Assembly: GCF_001042635.1 (NCBI RefSeq)
Contig: NZ_AP012331.1
Location: 1,488,001 to 1,552,000 of the forward strand
Direction: 5' to 3'
DNA length: 64,000 nt
DNA from: Bifidobacterium scardovii JCM 12489 = DSM 13734
GTDB lineage: Bacteria; Actinomycetota; Actinomycetes; Actinomycetales; Bifidobacteriaceae
Below the pieces are notes generated by a model. The model was not told the origin of the DNA, ran no database searches, and worked only from the letters and a program-made list of their open reading frames with translations. Of the stretch, positions 8,688-21,531 are shown piece after piece. Positions within the stretch are counted from its first letter, which is position 1, and every line of letters begins with the position of its first letter. A program made the position numbers and the translations under genes.

Positions 8688-9510
8688 ATGAACGGAACAT
8701 TCGAACAGTTGCGAGCGGCCGTGTATGGGCAGGCCATCGGCGATGCTTTGGGCGTGCCCTATGAATTCATGATCAGGGATACGTTCCGGTGTTCGGAGAT
8801 GACGGGGTTTGGCACGCACAATCAGCCGGTGGGCACTTGGTCGGACGATACCAGCATGATGCTCGCCACGTTGGATTCCCTCGCCGTCAATGAGTGGCGG
8901 GTGGACGTCGATGACATGCGTGCTCGGTATCGGTCCTGGTTGCATGACGGCGAATATGCTATCGACGGTCTTGTCTTCGACTGCGGACTGACGGTTTCCG
9001 CGGCATTGGATCGGGGTACGGGTTTGGATGGCGAGAGGGATAACGGCAATGGTTCGCTGATGCGCATTATGCCGTTGGCCTTTGCGTATGCCGATGGCGG
9101 TGATGTGCGCGCCGCATCCGCGATCACGCACGCCCATGCGATTGCGATGAACTCATGCGTGAATATGGTGAGCGTGCTGCGAACCGGAGCCTGTGAAGAT
9201 GCGTGGCCTGCGGAGCTGAATGGTGAGTCGCTGTGTGGTATGCCGCGTGACTCGGTTGGGATCCAGCGGCTATGTCAGGGATACGTACAAGGCGGCGCTC
9301 TGGTGCCTTGCGAACACCGACGATTATGCGAGCTGCGTGCTGGCTGCGGTCAATCTGGGTGACGATACGGATACGACCGCTGCCGTTGCCGGGTATTTGG
9401 CCGGAGTCAAATATGGGTTTGATGCCATTCCGGCGGAGTGGCTGGCGGTATTGCGCGGGCGAGAGCTTATCGATGACGTGCTTGGGCGGGCGAAGTCGAC
9501 TTGGCGGTGA
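8688..9510 (+). pseudogene. ADP-ribosylglycohydrolase family protein, frameshifted
   Basis: The product would remove ADP-ribose from proteins or small molecules. The N-terminal part shows GDALGVPYEF and GTWSDDTSMML (magnesium-binding Asp residues); the C-terminal part shows SSGYVRDTYKAALW and NLGDDTDTTAAVAG. These two parts lie in different frames. Continuity with the family pattern breaks at the TTGGG at 9256-9260, where one extra base would account for the shift. The upstream frame runs on to a stop at 9362 without family-like sequence. I chose the ATG at 8688 because GGAAGG at 8674-8679 precedes it; an ATG at 8661 is also in frame. It may be a true pseudogene or a base-calling error. Confidence 0.78.
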
Positions 9511-9544
9511 ACGTGCGTTGCTCTGCTGGCCGGATTCCTGTTGC

Positions 9545-9692
9545 CTCGGTATTTCTTAGGCGCATTCTTCGTTTCTTAGGCAGATCTTCGGGAATATCGT
9601 TATCGGCAAAGGCTGAAATACCGGGCTCGTCGGAGGCGGTCTAGGGAAGGACCTGCCTATGAAGTGAGTAAGGTGCCTAAGAAATATTCGAG
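9545..9692. repeat. Short inverted-repeat bounded segment (MITE- or IS-end-like)
   Basis: A perfect 12-bp inverted repeat, TATTTCTTAGGC at 9550-9561 and GCCTAAGAAATA at 9675-9686, extends imperfectly by about 5 bases outward (CTCG/CGAG). An extra direct copy of TTTCTTAGGC lies at 9572-9581. The segment is about 140 bp, has no ORF, and abuts a transposase remnant. It could be a miniature inverted-repeat element or the residue of an insertion-sequence end. Confidence 0.55.
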
Positions 9693-9707
9693 TCTTCGCC
9701 AGTTTGT

Positions 9708-10296
9708 GTGATGAGGGATCGGGTTCCGGTGTCGTTGCCGGGGCTTTCCTATGTGCGGATGTACAAGCGGGCGGCCGACGACCTGCGCGTCGAACAGGGC
9801 GCCGGCCTGTTCGACCGTCTGCGCTCCATCGGGGTGGACGAGACTAGCCACAGGAAGGGCGCCTTCCGCCTGTTCTTCGAGCCCGGGGCAGGTTCCATAT
9901 CCTGTCCTGGGCCACGGACGCGCTCGACAAGGTTCCGCACGGCCGTATGGCGCAATGCCAGGAAAACCGGCACCACGAGGAAAGGCAAGAACGATCCAGT
10001 CAAGGGCGCCCGGTGGGCGCCGCTCAAGAACGAATCCGACCCGACCGCCGCGCAGTGCGCTCGGGGCGAATGCATCGACCCGTTCGCCAGACTCGGAGAG
10101 AAGACAGGACGACGCTGCACGGAACATCGTGCGCACCATACGCTCCGGGCTCTCCAACGCCTGACTGGAGGCTGTGAACGACAAAATCAAGACCACCATC
10201 AAGATGGGCTATGGGTACAGGAACCTTGACGACCTCATCGCTCTAGTCATGCTCAAATGCGGCGGACTCAACCTCCAACTCTCTGGACGCCAATAA
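9708..10296 (+). pseudogene. ISL3-family transposase remnant
   Basis: Fragments of an ISL3-type DDE transposase lie in more than one frame. In one frame are the catalytic-core start GVDETSHRKG and, later, KGARWAPLKNESD. Another frame reads IVRTIRSGLSNA, a TGA stop where the family has Arg, then LEAVNDKIKTTIKMGYGYRN and DLIALVMLKCGGL, ending at TAA 10294-10296. The N-terminal zinc-ribbon region and much of the core are missing, so it is non-functional. It marks old IS activity beside the frameshifted ADP-ribosylglycohydrolase. Confidence 0.8.
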
Positions 10297-10530
10297 CCAG
10301 TAAACCGAACCCACAATCCAACCCACACAAACACCCGAAGAGCCATTCTTTTCGTATTGTCTTGACAAGATCCGTTGAATGAAAAGTCAATGAATTGCCT
10401 TTCCGTCTATCCGTCAGATCTCGCCAGTGAAGCTTTTTGCTGTGCTCTGGGAGAATGACGCGCATGGATTGTGGCTGACTTCAGAAACATCATCAACGAT
10501 GCACGTGCACATGAGATGCAAAGGAAGCGC

Positions 10531-11469
10531 TTAACGGGCGCGGGGCTTCAGCCGCTCCCAATACGCCCGCACCGCGCCGAACGAATACACCGCGATCGCC
10601 GCCCAGATCACCGCGAACGCCATATATCCCTGCGGCCGCATCGGCTCATGCAGCAGAAAGACCGCCACGCAGAACTGGATCAGCGGGTTGAGGTACTGGA
10701 TGAAGCTCACGGTCAGATAATGGCTGTGCTGCACGCCGTACGCAAACGTGACCAGCGGTATCGCGGTGGCCAAACCGGAGAGCGCCACCAGGACCGCAAC
10801 CGGCCATGTCAACGGCGAAGGCATCCCGAGTCGAGGCTGGAACGCGAGCCACAGCAGGGCCAAGGGGATCACCGATTCGGTCTCGAACGTGGTGGCCTGC
10901 GCGGCGTCCAGGGGCACGTATCGTTTGAGCAGTCCGTATACGGAAAAACTGGCGGCGAGTACGATGGCCATCCACGGGAACGTCGGCGACTGGGCGGCGA
11001 ACATGCCCACGCCCACCGCCGCTATGACGATCGCCGACCATTCGATGCGTCCCAGCTGCTCGCGGAACACGATGCCGGCAAGGGACACATTGAGCAGCGG
11101 CGTGGTCAGATAGGCGATCGAGGTCTGCAGCGCCTGACCGTTGACCACCAGGTAGATATACAGCAGCCAATTAATGCTGATGGCCGCGGTGGCCGCCAGC
11201 TCCAGCGCGAACAGTTTCTTGTCACGCCATAGCGAGGCGATCGCGCGATGATACGTACGGTAGCGGCGAAGAACCATCAGCAGCACGATCATGGAAACCA
11301 TCGTGGCGATCAGCCGGTACGACAGCACGCTGAGGGCGTTCATGCCGGACAGCGCATGCCAGTACAGCGGCAGCACGCCCCAGCCGATATTGGAAACGAG
11401 CAGCGCGGCAATCCCCGTTCGCGTCTGCTCGACAGCACGGCTGATACCGCTGATACCACTGAGATGCAT
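10531..11469 (-). CDS. rarD: RarD-type EamA/DMT permease
   Basis: A 312-residue protein with about ten membrane segments, matching the RarD family of the drug/metabolite transporter superfamily in length and in its opening (ASNIGWGVLPLYW-like, here VSNIGWGVLPLYWHAL). Other family features are NWLLYIYLV and SFIQYLNPLIQF in the C-terminal half. It sits in the cytoplasmic membrane; the E. coli name reflects chloramphenicol sensitivity but the natural substrate is unknown. The ATG at 11469 lacks a clear Shine-Dalgarno; an in-frame ATG at 11502 is the alternative. It follows the macro-domain gene closely and may be translated from the same message. Confidence 0.85.
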   Translation of the reverse strand: MHLSGISGISRAVEQTRTGIAALLVSNIGWGVLPLYWHALSGMNALSVLSYRLIATMVSMIVLLMVLRRYRTYHRAIASLWRDKKLFALELAATAAISINWLLYIYLVVNGQALQTSIAYLTTPLLNVSLAGIVFREQLGRIEWSAIVIAAVGVGMFAAQSPTFPWMAIVLAASFSVYGLLKRYVPLDAAQATTFETESVIPLALLWLAFQPRLGMPSPLTWPVAVLVALSGLATAIPLVTFAYGVQHSHYLTVSFIQYLNPLIQFCVAVFLLHEPMRPQGYMAFAVIWAAIAVYSFGAVRAYWERLKPRAR

Positions 11470-11504
11470 GTGCGGCGATGGCGTGCGCAGCCGCCCGCAC
11501 ATCG

Positions 11505-11966
11505 CTACCGGTACAGGGCGAGCGTGACGTCCATATCGGAATTGGCGAGGAACTGTTGGATTTCGTCGCAGGCCACGTCGAACGCCTCCTGTTTCGGATA
11601 GCCGTAGATGCCTGCGGAAATCAGCGGAAACGCGATGCTGGTGCAGCCCCGTGCCGCCGCGAGCTCCAACGAGTGGCGATAGCATGCACGCAGCAGTTGT
11701 TCCTCGTTGGCGTTGCCGCCCCGCCAGATCGGTCCGGCGGTGTGGATCACATACCGTGCGGGCAGATTGAATCCAGGCGTCGCCACCGCGTCTCCGGTGC
11801 TGATCGGAGCGAGGGCGTCGCAGGCTTCCTGCAACCGGAAGGGGTCGGCCGCGCGGAAGATCGCGCCGCATACCCCGCCGCCCATTCTCAGCCTGGTGTT
11901 CGCCGCGTTGACGATGGCGTCCACATGCAATGTGGTGATGTCCTGCTGCTTGATGTGCAATGGCAT
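11505..11966 (-). CDS. Macro-domain protein (O-acetyl-ADP-ribose deacetylase type)
   Basis: A 153-residue single macro domain that binds ADP-ribose and probably hydrolyses O-acetyl-ADP-ribose or mono-ADP-ribosyl esters. Characteristic segments are VDAIVNAANTRL, GGGVCGAIFRAA, YVIHTAGPIW and the phosphate-binding loop SAGIYGYPK. The start at 11966 follows an AGGAGG ribosome site at about 7 bases; longer in-frame extensions upstream run through a repeat and are not coding. It lies upstream of rarD on the same strand. A frameshifted ADP-ribosylglycohydrolase, another ADP-ribose enzyme, is about 2.5 kb away. Confidence 0.88.
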   Translation of the reverse strand: MPLHIKQQDITTLHVDAIVNAANTRLRMGGGVCGAIFRAADPFRLQEACDALAPISTGDAVATPGFNLPARYVIHTAGPIWRGGNANEEQLLRACYRHSLELAAARGCTSIAFPLISAGIYGYPKQEAFDVACDEIQQFLANSDMDVTLALYR

Positions 11967-12006
11967 TGCTGCCTCCTGTCGTCGGATGCCCTGTTTGCTA
12001 TATCTG

Positions 12007-12240
12007 GGCTCCCCTTTTGAGGGGAGCTGGCCGCGCAGCGGTCTGAGGGGAGGATTTCCAAGAACGCCTAGATCCAGCCGATATGCGTGTGCTCCCCTCA
12101 GTCGGCTGCGCCGACAGCTCGTCCGCAATCAAGGACGGCCTTGCGGCCGCGGTCTTATCCGCTCACTGTCGTTCGCCTTCGCCTGCAAACGCCTCCGGCG
12201 TTTGCTTCACAGCTCAGCCTCAGAGAGGGGAGCCAGACAT
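12007..12240. repeat. REP-like repeats, copies B1 and B2, B2 interrupted
   Basis: B1 (12007-12052) is a plus-oriented unit: hairpin GGCTCCCC/GGGGAGC, then a GCCGCGCAGCGGTC hairpin and a CTGAGGGGAG tail. B2 (12090-12236) is the reverse orientation, but its large hairpin is split by about 89 bp. The sequence ACAGCTC occurs on both sides of this insert (12114-12120 and 12209-12215), like a 7-bp target duplication. The insert contains its own perfect palindrome GCAAACGCC-TCC-GGCGTTTGC (12185-12205). The unit occupies the space between the macro-domain and phosphoesterase genes. Confidence 0.65.
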
Positions 12241-12266
12241 TGTTAACGAATTAACGGCGTGGGACC

Positions 12267-13007
12267 CTAGAAGCTTGGCATATCGATGGACGGCGTGGTT
12301 CGTTCGCCTTCCGGTGCGGGGTCGTGCCGTCGCTCGCGGAACCATGCGGCGACTTGCTTCGCGCTCACGGGCATCAGATCCCATGCATCCAGACCTACGT
12401 TCAGCGATTCGGGCCGGGCTCCGGCGGGGGAGAGCTGATGCGTGTGCCCGTACAGCAGCTTGCGGCCGTCGAAAGGCAGCGCCTTGCCGGAGAACTTCGC
12501 CACGTCATCCGGCCAGCTGTAGGAGAGATCCTCGCGATACGGGAAATGCGACAGATTGACGACGCCGAGTCCGTCGATATCCGCCGTATCGTTCGGTTCG
12601 AGACTGACGAACAGATTACGTGCCGGGCGATCGGTCATCCACCAATCGTCGTGATTGCCGATCACGCCATGCAGATGGCGGCAGCGCAAGGAGCGCAGGC
12701 ATTCCTTGAGGTGATCGACTGATGTCCGGTATCCGATGTCGCCGAGGATCCACAGTTCGTCGTCGGGGCCGACCGATGCGTTGATATGGTCGATGATCGC
12801 GCGGTCGTGCGCGTCCGTGTCGGCCATGTCGCGGAACGTTCTCCCCGATTCGAGCGTGGTTCCCTTGGCCCAGTCCTCGGCCGCCTTGCGTCCCTCGGTC
12901 CGCAGTATGTCCGTGTAATGGGATCGCGCCGGATCGAAGGTGGTGAATCCGCGCAGCACCGTGACCAGCGGGTGCCCGAAGTGGGTGTCGGTGGTGAAGA
13001 ACTGCAT
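12267..13007 (-). CDS. Calcineurin-like metallophosphoesterase
   Basis: A 246-residue metallophosphoesterase. The dimetal-site motifs are all visible in order: DTHFGH (7-12), GDIGYR, GNHD and GHTH. This arrangement is seen in phage- and bacterial-type 'phosphoesterase or phosphohydrolase' proteins acting on phosphomonoesters or diesters; the substrate is not predictable. A GAGGAG ribosome site lies 6-7 bases upstream of the ATG at 13007. The gene faces away from the rRNA operon and is preceded by over 600 bases of non-coding rRNA leader. Confidence 0.88.
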   Translation of the reverse strand: MQFFTTDTHFGHPLVTVLRGFTTFDPARSHYTDILRTEGRKAAEDWAKGTTLESGRTFRDMADTDAHDRAIIDHINASVGPDDELWILGDIGYRTSVDHLKECLRSLRCRHLHGVIGNHDDWWMTDRPARNLFVSLEPNDTADIDGLGVVNLSHFPYREDLSYSWPDDVAKFSGKALPFDGRKLLYGHTHQLSPAGARPESLNVGLDAWDLMPVSAKQVAAWFRERRHDPAPEGERTTPSIDMPSF

Positions 13008-13021
13008 GCCGTCTCCTCTCT

Positions 13022-13650
13022 GATGTCGGTCATGAGCATTTCCAGCTTAGACGGCGCAGCCGGATCCCGCCACACCGATGCGATCCCGTGGCTGGCATCC
13101 GGTTGTTTGCTGTGACTGTGACGGCCGTATGCCGGTGGGGATCTGTGCGGAGCTTATGTATATGGGGGCGGGGATGAATGACGGGTGAATTGTCGTGCGA
13201 CACGCGGTGAAAGATGATCAATCACCATTTGTTTGCGTCGATTCGGGCGTATTGTGATGATGAAGGGCGTAGTTTTGGAGATTTTCGACACGCCGATGGA
13301 ACGCCGTCGTTGCAGTGATTTGGCGTGTTTTTGTCATGCCTGGTTTGCGTGGATGGGTGTGTTCGTGTAGATTATCCATCTGTTGCCGCTCAGCGCGGCG
13401 GGCTTCCTTCTCTTGGTTGGCTGCCTGCTGGACGTGGTGGTGGTTTGAGAACTCAAGAGTGTGTTTGTACTACTTCTTTATAGTCAATGATTGCCAGTTC
13501 ATTCCAAGCCTTGCCTTGTGGTGGGGTTCCCTGGGAGGGGTTGAATTGGAGTGAGGTTTTTAGTGTGAGGATCCTTCCTTATAGGATTCTTCTGTCATTT
13601 TCTTTTTTGGAAAATAGTTTGTGAGTCATCTTTCGGATGCTTTTCATGTT
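13022..13650 (+). promoter_or_regulatory. rRNA operon upstream and leader region
   Basis: No protein gene is supported here. A promoter candidate is TTGCGT (13345-13350), 17-bp spacing, then TAGATT (13368-13373). A boxA-like antitermination sequence TGGTTTGAGAACTC follows at about 13440-13454; actinobacterial rrn leaders carry a very similar motif. A local hairpin at about 13567-13592 and AT-rich tracts lie immediately before 16S. The 13022-13300 part shows nothing recognisable. Confidence 0.65.
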
Positions 13651-18706
<5,056 letters not shown>

Positions 18707-18803
18707 GCAAACCCCCCTTGCGGGGGTTCGATGAGTCTTTATTGCGGGAAACGATTGATGGCAAGGAACACTACGTCACTTGCGGTCAAACACAAGTCAT
18801 GGA

Positions 18804-18836
18804 ACTCGCGTCCACTATCCGGTTCCCGAACCACCA
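18804..18836 (+). promoter_or_regulatory. 3' arm of 23S processing stem
   Basis: CTCGCGTCCACTATCC-GGTTCCCGAACCACCAC complements the spacer arm at 15429-15461. The rest of the 23S-5S spacer (18707-18881) holds a short C/G hairpin at 18711-18727 and nothing else recognised. Confidence 0.68.
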
Positions 18837-18881
18837 CAAGACCGGCATCCCTTACAGGATGGCCGTGAGAATTGAAGATTT

Positions 18882-18997
18882 GCGGCGGTCATGGCCCAGG
18901 TGAGACGCCCGGTCCCATTCCGAACCCGGAAGCTAAGGCCTGGCACGGCGATGGTACTGCACTCGACAGGGTGTGGGAGAGTAGCACACCGCCGCAT
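18882..18997 (+). rRNA. rrf: 5S ribosomal RNA
   Basis: About 116 bases. The terminal stem GCGGCGGT (18882-18889) pairs with ACCGCCGC (18988-18995). Conserved CGGTCCCATTCCGAACCCGG and GATGGTACTGCACTC segments are present. It lies about 175 bases after 23S and is followed by the operon terminator. Confidence 0.95.
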
Positions 18998-19007
18998 CAC
19001 ACGTAAG

Positions 19008-19043
19008 AAAAGCCCCGATACCACTTGGTGTCGGGGCTTTTCG
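19008..19043 (+). terminator. rRNA operon terminator
   Basis: Stem AAAAGCCCCGA(T)A / TGTCGGGGCTTTT around a CCACTTGG loop, ending in a T-run, 11 bases after 5S. It is the clearest intrinsic terminator in the window. Confidence 0.9.
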
Positions 19044-19087
19044 CGTATGCGAGCCCATGCGCCCGGATCCTCTCCCGTGTGGGGGTC

Positions 19088-19217
19088 CTTCTCCCCTCAG
19101 GCCGCTTCGCGGCCGGCTCCCCTCCAAGAGGGGAGCCGAAAACAGCGTAGGCGCGGCGGGCGGCGTGGGACCACCCCCAGGCGGCTGCGCCGCCAGCCCC
19201 CGCCAGCGGGGGCACGA
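19088..19217 (-). repeat. REP-like repeats, copies C1 and C2
   Basis: C1 (19090-19139, minus orientation) has CTCCCCTCA, the GGCCGCTTCGCGGCC hairpin and GGCTCCCCTCCAAGAGGGGAGCC. C2 (19169-19216, minus orientation) has GACCACCCCCAG, the GGCGGCTGCGCCGCC hairpin and GCCCCCGCCAGCGGGGGC. C2 belongs to a subtype ending in a GGTGGTC tail, also found at 24.8 and 51.5 kb. Confidence 0.72.
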
Positions 19218-19545
19218 ACACACATACCACACACCGCGCGCACCACACACCACGCGCACGGCGCCGATACCGGCCGGACGGGGCGGAAACCCAACGGGCA
19301 ACGGCAACGGGACCAGACCGCCACACACCGAACACGAACAACCACCACGGCAAGCATCCGACGACGAAACCGAGCAGCCCGTCATGCAGGGGGGCATGCG
19401 TCTTGACTGCCGGCTCTCCACCCCAATAGTCCGATCGGCCCGTTATGCAGGGGGGATGCATTAGACTTTGTACGGTTATTGCATGGTGCATGGGCTGATT
19501 TGACGGAAGGCCCATGGATAAGGACGACAAGGACAGGGAGCCGTT
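19218..19545 (+). promoter_or_regulatory. Leader region upstream of trmI with direct repeats
   Basis: No gene is supported. Two near-identical direct repeats, CCCGTCATGCAGGGGGGCATG (19378-19398) and CCCGTTATGCAGGGGGGATG (19439-19458), lie 61 bp apart. The second abuts a possible -10 box TAGACT (19462-19467). A hairpin CATGGGC/GCCCATG (19489-19495, 19510-19516) follows in the putative leader. These could be operator sites. The A/C-rich stretch 19218-19378 shows no recognised signal. Confidence 0.45.
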
Positions 19546-20601
19546 ATGACATCGAGGCGTGGGCCGCTCAATGCCGGCGAGAAGGTGCAGTTCACCGATC
19601 GCAAGGGCAAGAGGATCACCGATCAGCTGGTCGTTGGGGGAACGACGCAGACCGAGCACGGGCTGATCCTGCACGACGATGTGATCGGCGGCACCGAGGG
19701 CGTAGTCGTCACCACCGTCACCGCCAAGCGCGAGGCGCAGGTGAACGCGGACCATCCGGAACGCGACCGGACCAAGCCGTGGAAGGCGACGCGCGCGATC
19801 GGCGGATGGCAGTATGCGGTCATGCGCCCGCGTCTGGCCGACTACGTGCTGTCGATGCCGCGCGGCGCGCAGATCATGTACCCGAAGGACATCGCGCAGG
19901 TCATCCAGCTCGGCGATATCCGCTCCGGCATGAGCGTGCTCGAATCCGGCGCCGGGTCGGGGGCGATGAGCCTCAATCTGCTCGATGCGGTAGGGGAGTC
20001 CGGCCATCTGACCACCATCGAGATGCGTCCCGACTTCGCGCGCGTCGCCGAGGCGAACGGCACGCTGTACTACGGCGAACGCCCCGTGTGGTGGGACATC
20101 AAGGTCGGCGACTTCGATTCGGTCGCGGCAACGTTGGACGAGCATGCGTTCGACCGGATCATGCTCGACATGCTCGACCCATGGAACCGGCTCGAGCAGG
20201 CGCATCGCGTGATCGCCCCCGGCGGCGTGCTCATCGCCTACGTCACCACCACCACGCAGCTGTCCCGCCTGGCCGAAGCCCTGCGCGCCGCCGGCTGCTG
20301 GACCGAACCGGAGATCCAGGAGACGCTGGAGCGCAGCTGGAAGGTGCAGGGGCTGGCCGTGCGCCCCGACCACCAGATGATCGGGCACACCGGCTTCCTG
20401 GTCGTCTCGCGCGCGATGGCCGACGGATTCGCGGCGCTGAAGAAGCGCGACCGCGTCACCAAGGACACCACCACCGACATCGACCGGATGAGCGATGAGG
20501 AACGCGCCGCGCAGCTGGAGGATCTCGAGCTGCGCGACATCTCCGACCGCAAGCTGCGCAAGGTGCTGCGCGACCTCGACGCCCAGGTCGCCGCGCTCTG
20601 A
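19546..20601 (+). CDS. trmI: tRNA (adenine-N1)-methyltransferase, TrmI family
   Basis: A 351-residue SAM-dependent enzyme that methylates N1 of adenine 58 in the tRNA T-loop. The N-terminal beta-barrel region is followed by RGAQIMYPKDIAQVI, typical of TrmI/Trm61, then the SAM-binding motif ESGAGSGAMSL and the motif LDMLDPW. The C-terminal 40 residues are charged and variable, longer than in Thermus. In actinobacteria this gene is often near proteasome or Arc genes; here it follows the rRNA operon and is followed by a SixA-like phosphatase. The ATG at 19546 is preceded by a weak GGGAGCC site. Confidence 0.9.
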   Translation: MTSRRGPLNAGEKVQFTDRKGKRITDQLVVGGTTQTEHGLILHDDVIGGTEGVVVTTVTAKREAQVNADHPERDRTKPWKATRAIGGWQYAVMRPRLADYVLSMPRGAQIMYPKDIAQVIQLGDIRSGMSVLESGAGSGAMSLNLLDAVGESGHLTTIEMRPDFARVAEANGTLYYGERPVWWDIKVGDFDSVAATLDEHAFDRIMLDMLDPWNRLEQAHRVIAPGGVLIAYVTTTTQLSRLAEALRAAGCWTEPEIQETLERSWKVQGLAVRPDHQMIGHTGFLVVSRAMADGFAALKKRDRVTKDTTTDIDRMSDEERAAQLEDLELRDISDRKLRKVLRDLDAQVAAL

Positions 20602-20752
20602 ACGGCCGGGCGGCTGGCCGAGCCCCGCACGGTCGCCGTATTCGGTGAATTTCGGCGAAATTCGACATGAAGACGCGCGACACACGGCAGGAAGTTCACT
20701 TTCATCTGCAACAATGGGGTGGACTTTCTGCGTAGTGAGGGAAAGGTGTGGT

Positions 20753-21310
20753 ATGGGCATCAAGTTGGGCAAGGTCGCCAAGAAGGCGAAGTCATACGAT
20801 CATATCCTCATCATCATGAGGCACGCGAAGGCTGAACCGTCCAGCGAGGGCGGGGACCGCGAACGTCCGTTGTCGGACAAGGGCCTCAAGCAGGCGAAGG
20901 CCGTCGCGAAGGGGCTGCTCGTCCTGAAGCTCGTCCCCGATCGCATCGCGTGCTCGGCCGCGCTGCGCACCCAGCAGACCTGCGCGAGGATGCTCAAGAG
21001 CTTCGGCGACGTACCGGTCGTCGACTACCGGCAGAGCCTGTACGACGGGGGAGTGCAGTCGGTGCTCGACGAGCTCGCCCACACCAAGAGCAAGATGCGC
21101 ACGCTGCTGGTGATCGGCCATGAGCCGACCGTGTCGATCGCCAGCCAGTGGATCGCCTCCGCCGATTCCGAACCGGCGATGCTCGACCTGCTCAACCTGG
21201 GCATGTCGACCGCCTCGATCGCGATATTCGGTTCGAGCAAGCCGTTCAGCGAGTGGCAGATCCATGACGGCGAACTGCTCGCGGTGGTGAACCCGAAGGA
21301 TTTCGACTGA
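20753..21310 (+). CDS. SixA-like histidine phosphatase
   Basis: A 185-residue histidine-phosphatase (phosphoglycerate-mutase fold) protein. The phospho-accepting motif is MRHAKAE (R23-H24), followed by ERPLSDKG, and the second catalytic histidine is in IGHEPT. SixA members dephosphorylate histidine phosphates of phosphotransfer proteins, but actinobacterial members may act on other substrates. A longer in-frame extension upstream overlaps trmI and lacks homology, so the ATG at 20753 is used; GAGGGAAAGG lies just upstream. The 150-base spacer contains a small palindrome GAATTTC-GGC-GAAATTC (20647-20663). Confidence 0.85.
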   Translation: MGIKLGKVAKKAKSYDHILIIMRHAKAEPSSEGGDRERPLSDKGLKQAKAVAKGLLVLKLVPDRIACSAALRTQQTCARMLKSFGDVPVVDYRQSLYDGGVQSVLDELAHTKSKMRTLLVIGHEPTVSIASQWIASADSEPAMLDLLNLGMSTASIAIFGSSKPFSEWQIHDGELLAVVNPKDFD

Positions 21311-21531
21311 TCCGGCGGGAGACCGGCCTGCGGGCATAGGAACGATGCGGGCATGGGAAACGGGTATGGGGAGCAACGCGGACATGCGGAATCCGCTCCG
21401 AGCAGGGCCGTACGGGCCGCATAAGGGCCATAAGAAAAACTGATAGCGACACCCAAGTTCGCCTGATGTGCCGTGCGGCAACGATCTGTGGTAGGTTGAG
21501 CGGGTTGCATTTGTAAGATTCGGGAGGAACC

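Noticed and set aside
10471..11232. A 253-codon plus-strand ORF opposite rarD
   Set aside because: His/Arg/Gln-rich antisense shadow; the minus strand encodes a clear ten-helix permease.
13315..13554. A 79-codon ORF upstream of 16S
   Set aside because: It overlaps the rRNA promoter and boxA-like leader; no ribosome site and no family.
19057..19464. An ORF after the rRNA terminator
   Set aside because: It is made of REP-like repeats and A/C-rich sequence; no ribosome site or family.
21311..21531. SAM or cobalamin riboswitch upstream of metE
   Set aside because: No conserved SAM or B12-box core could be recognised; the region is short and lacks a convincing terminator/antiterminator pair.
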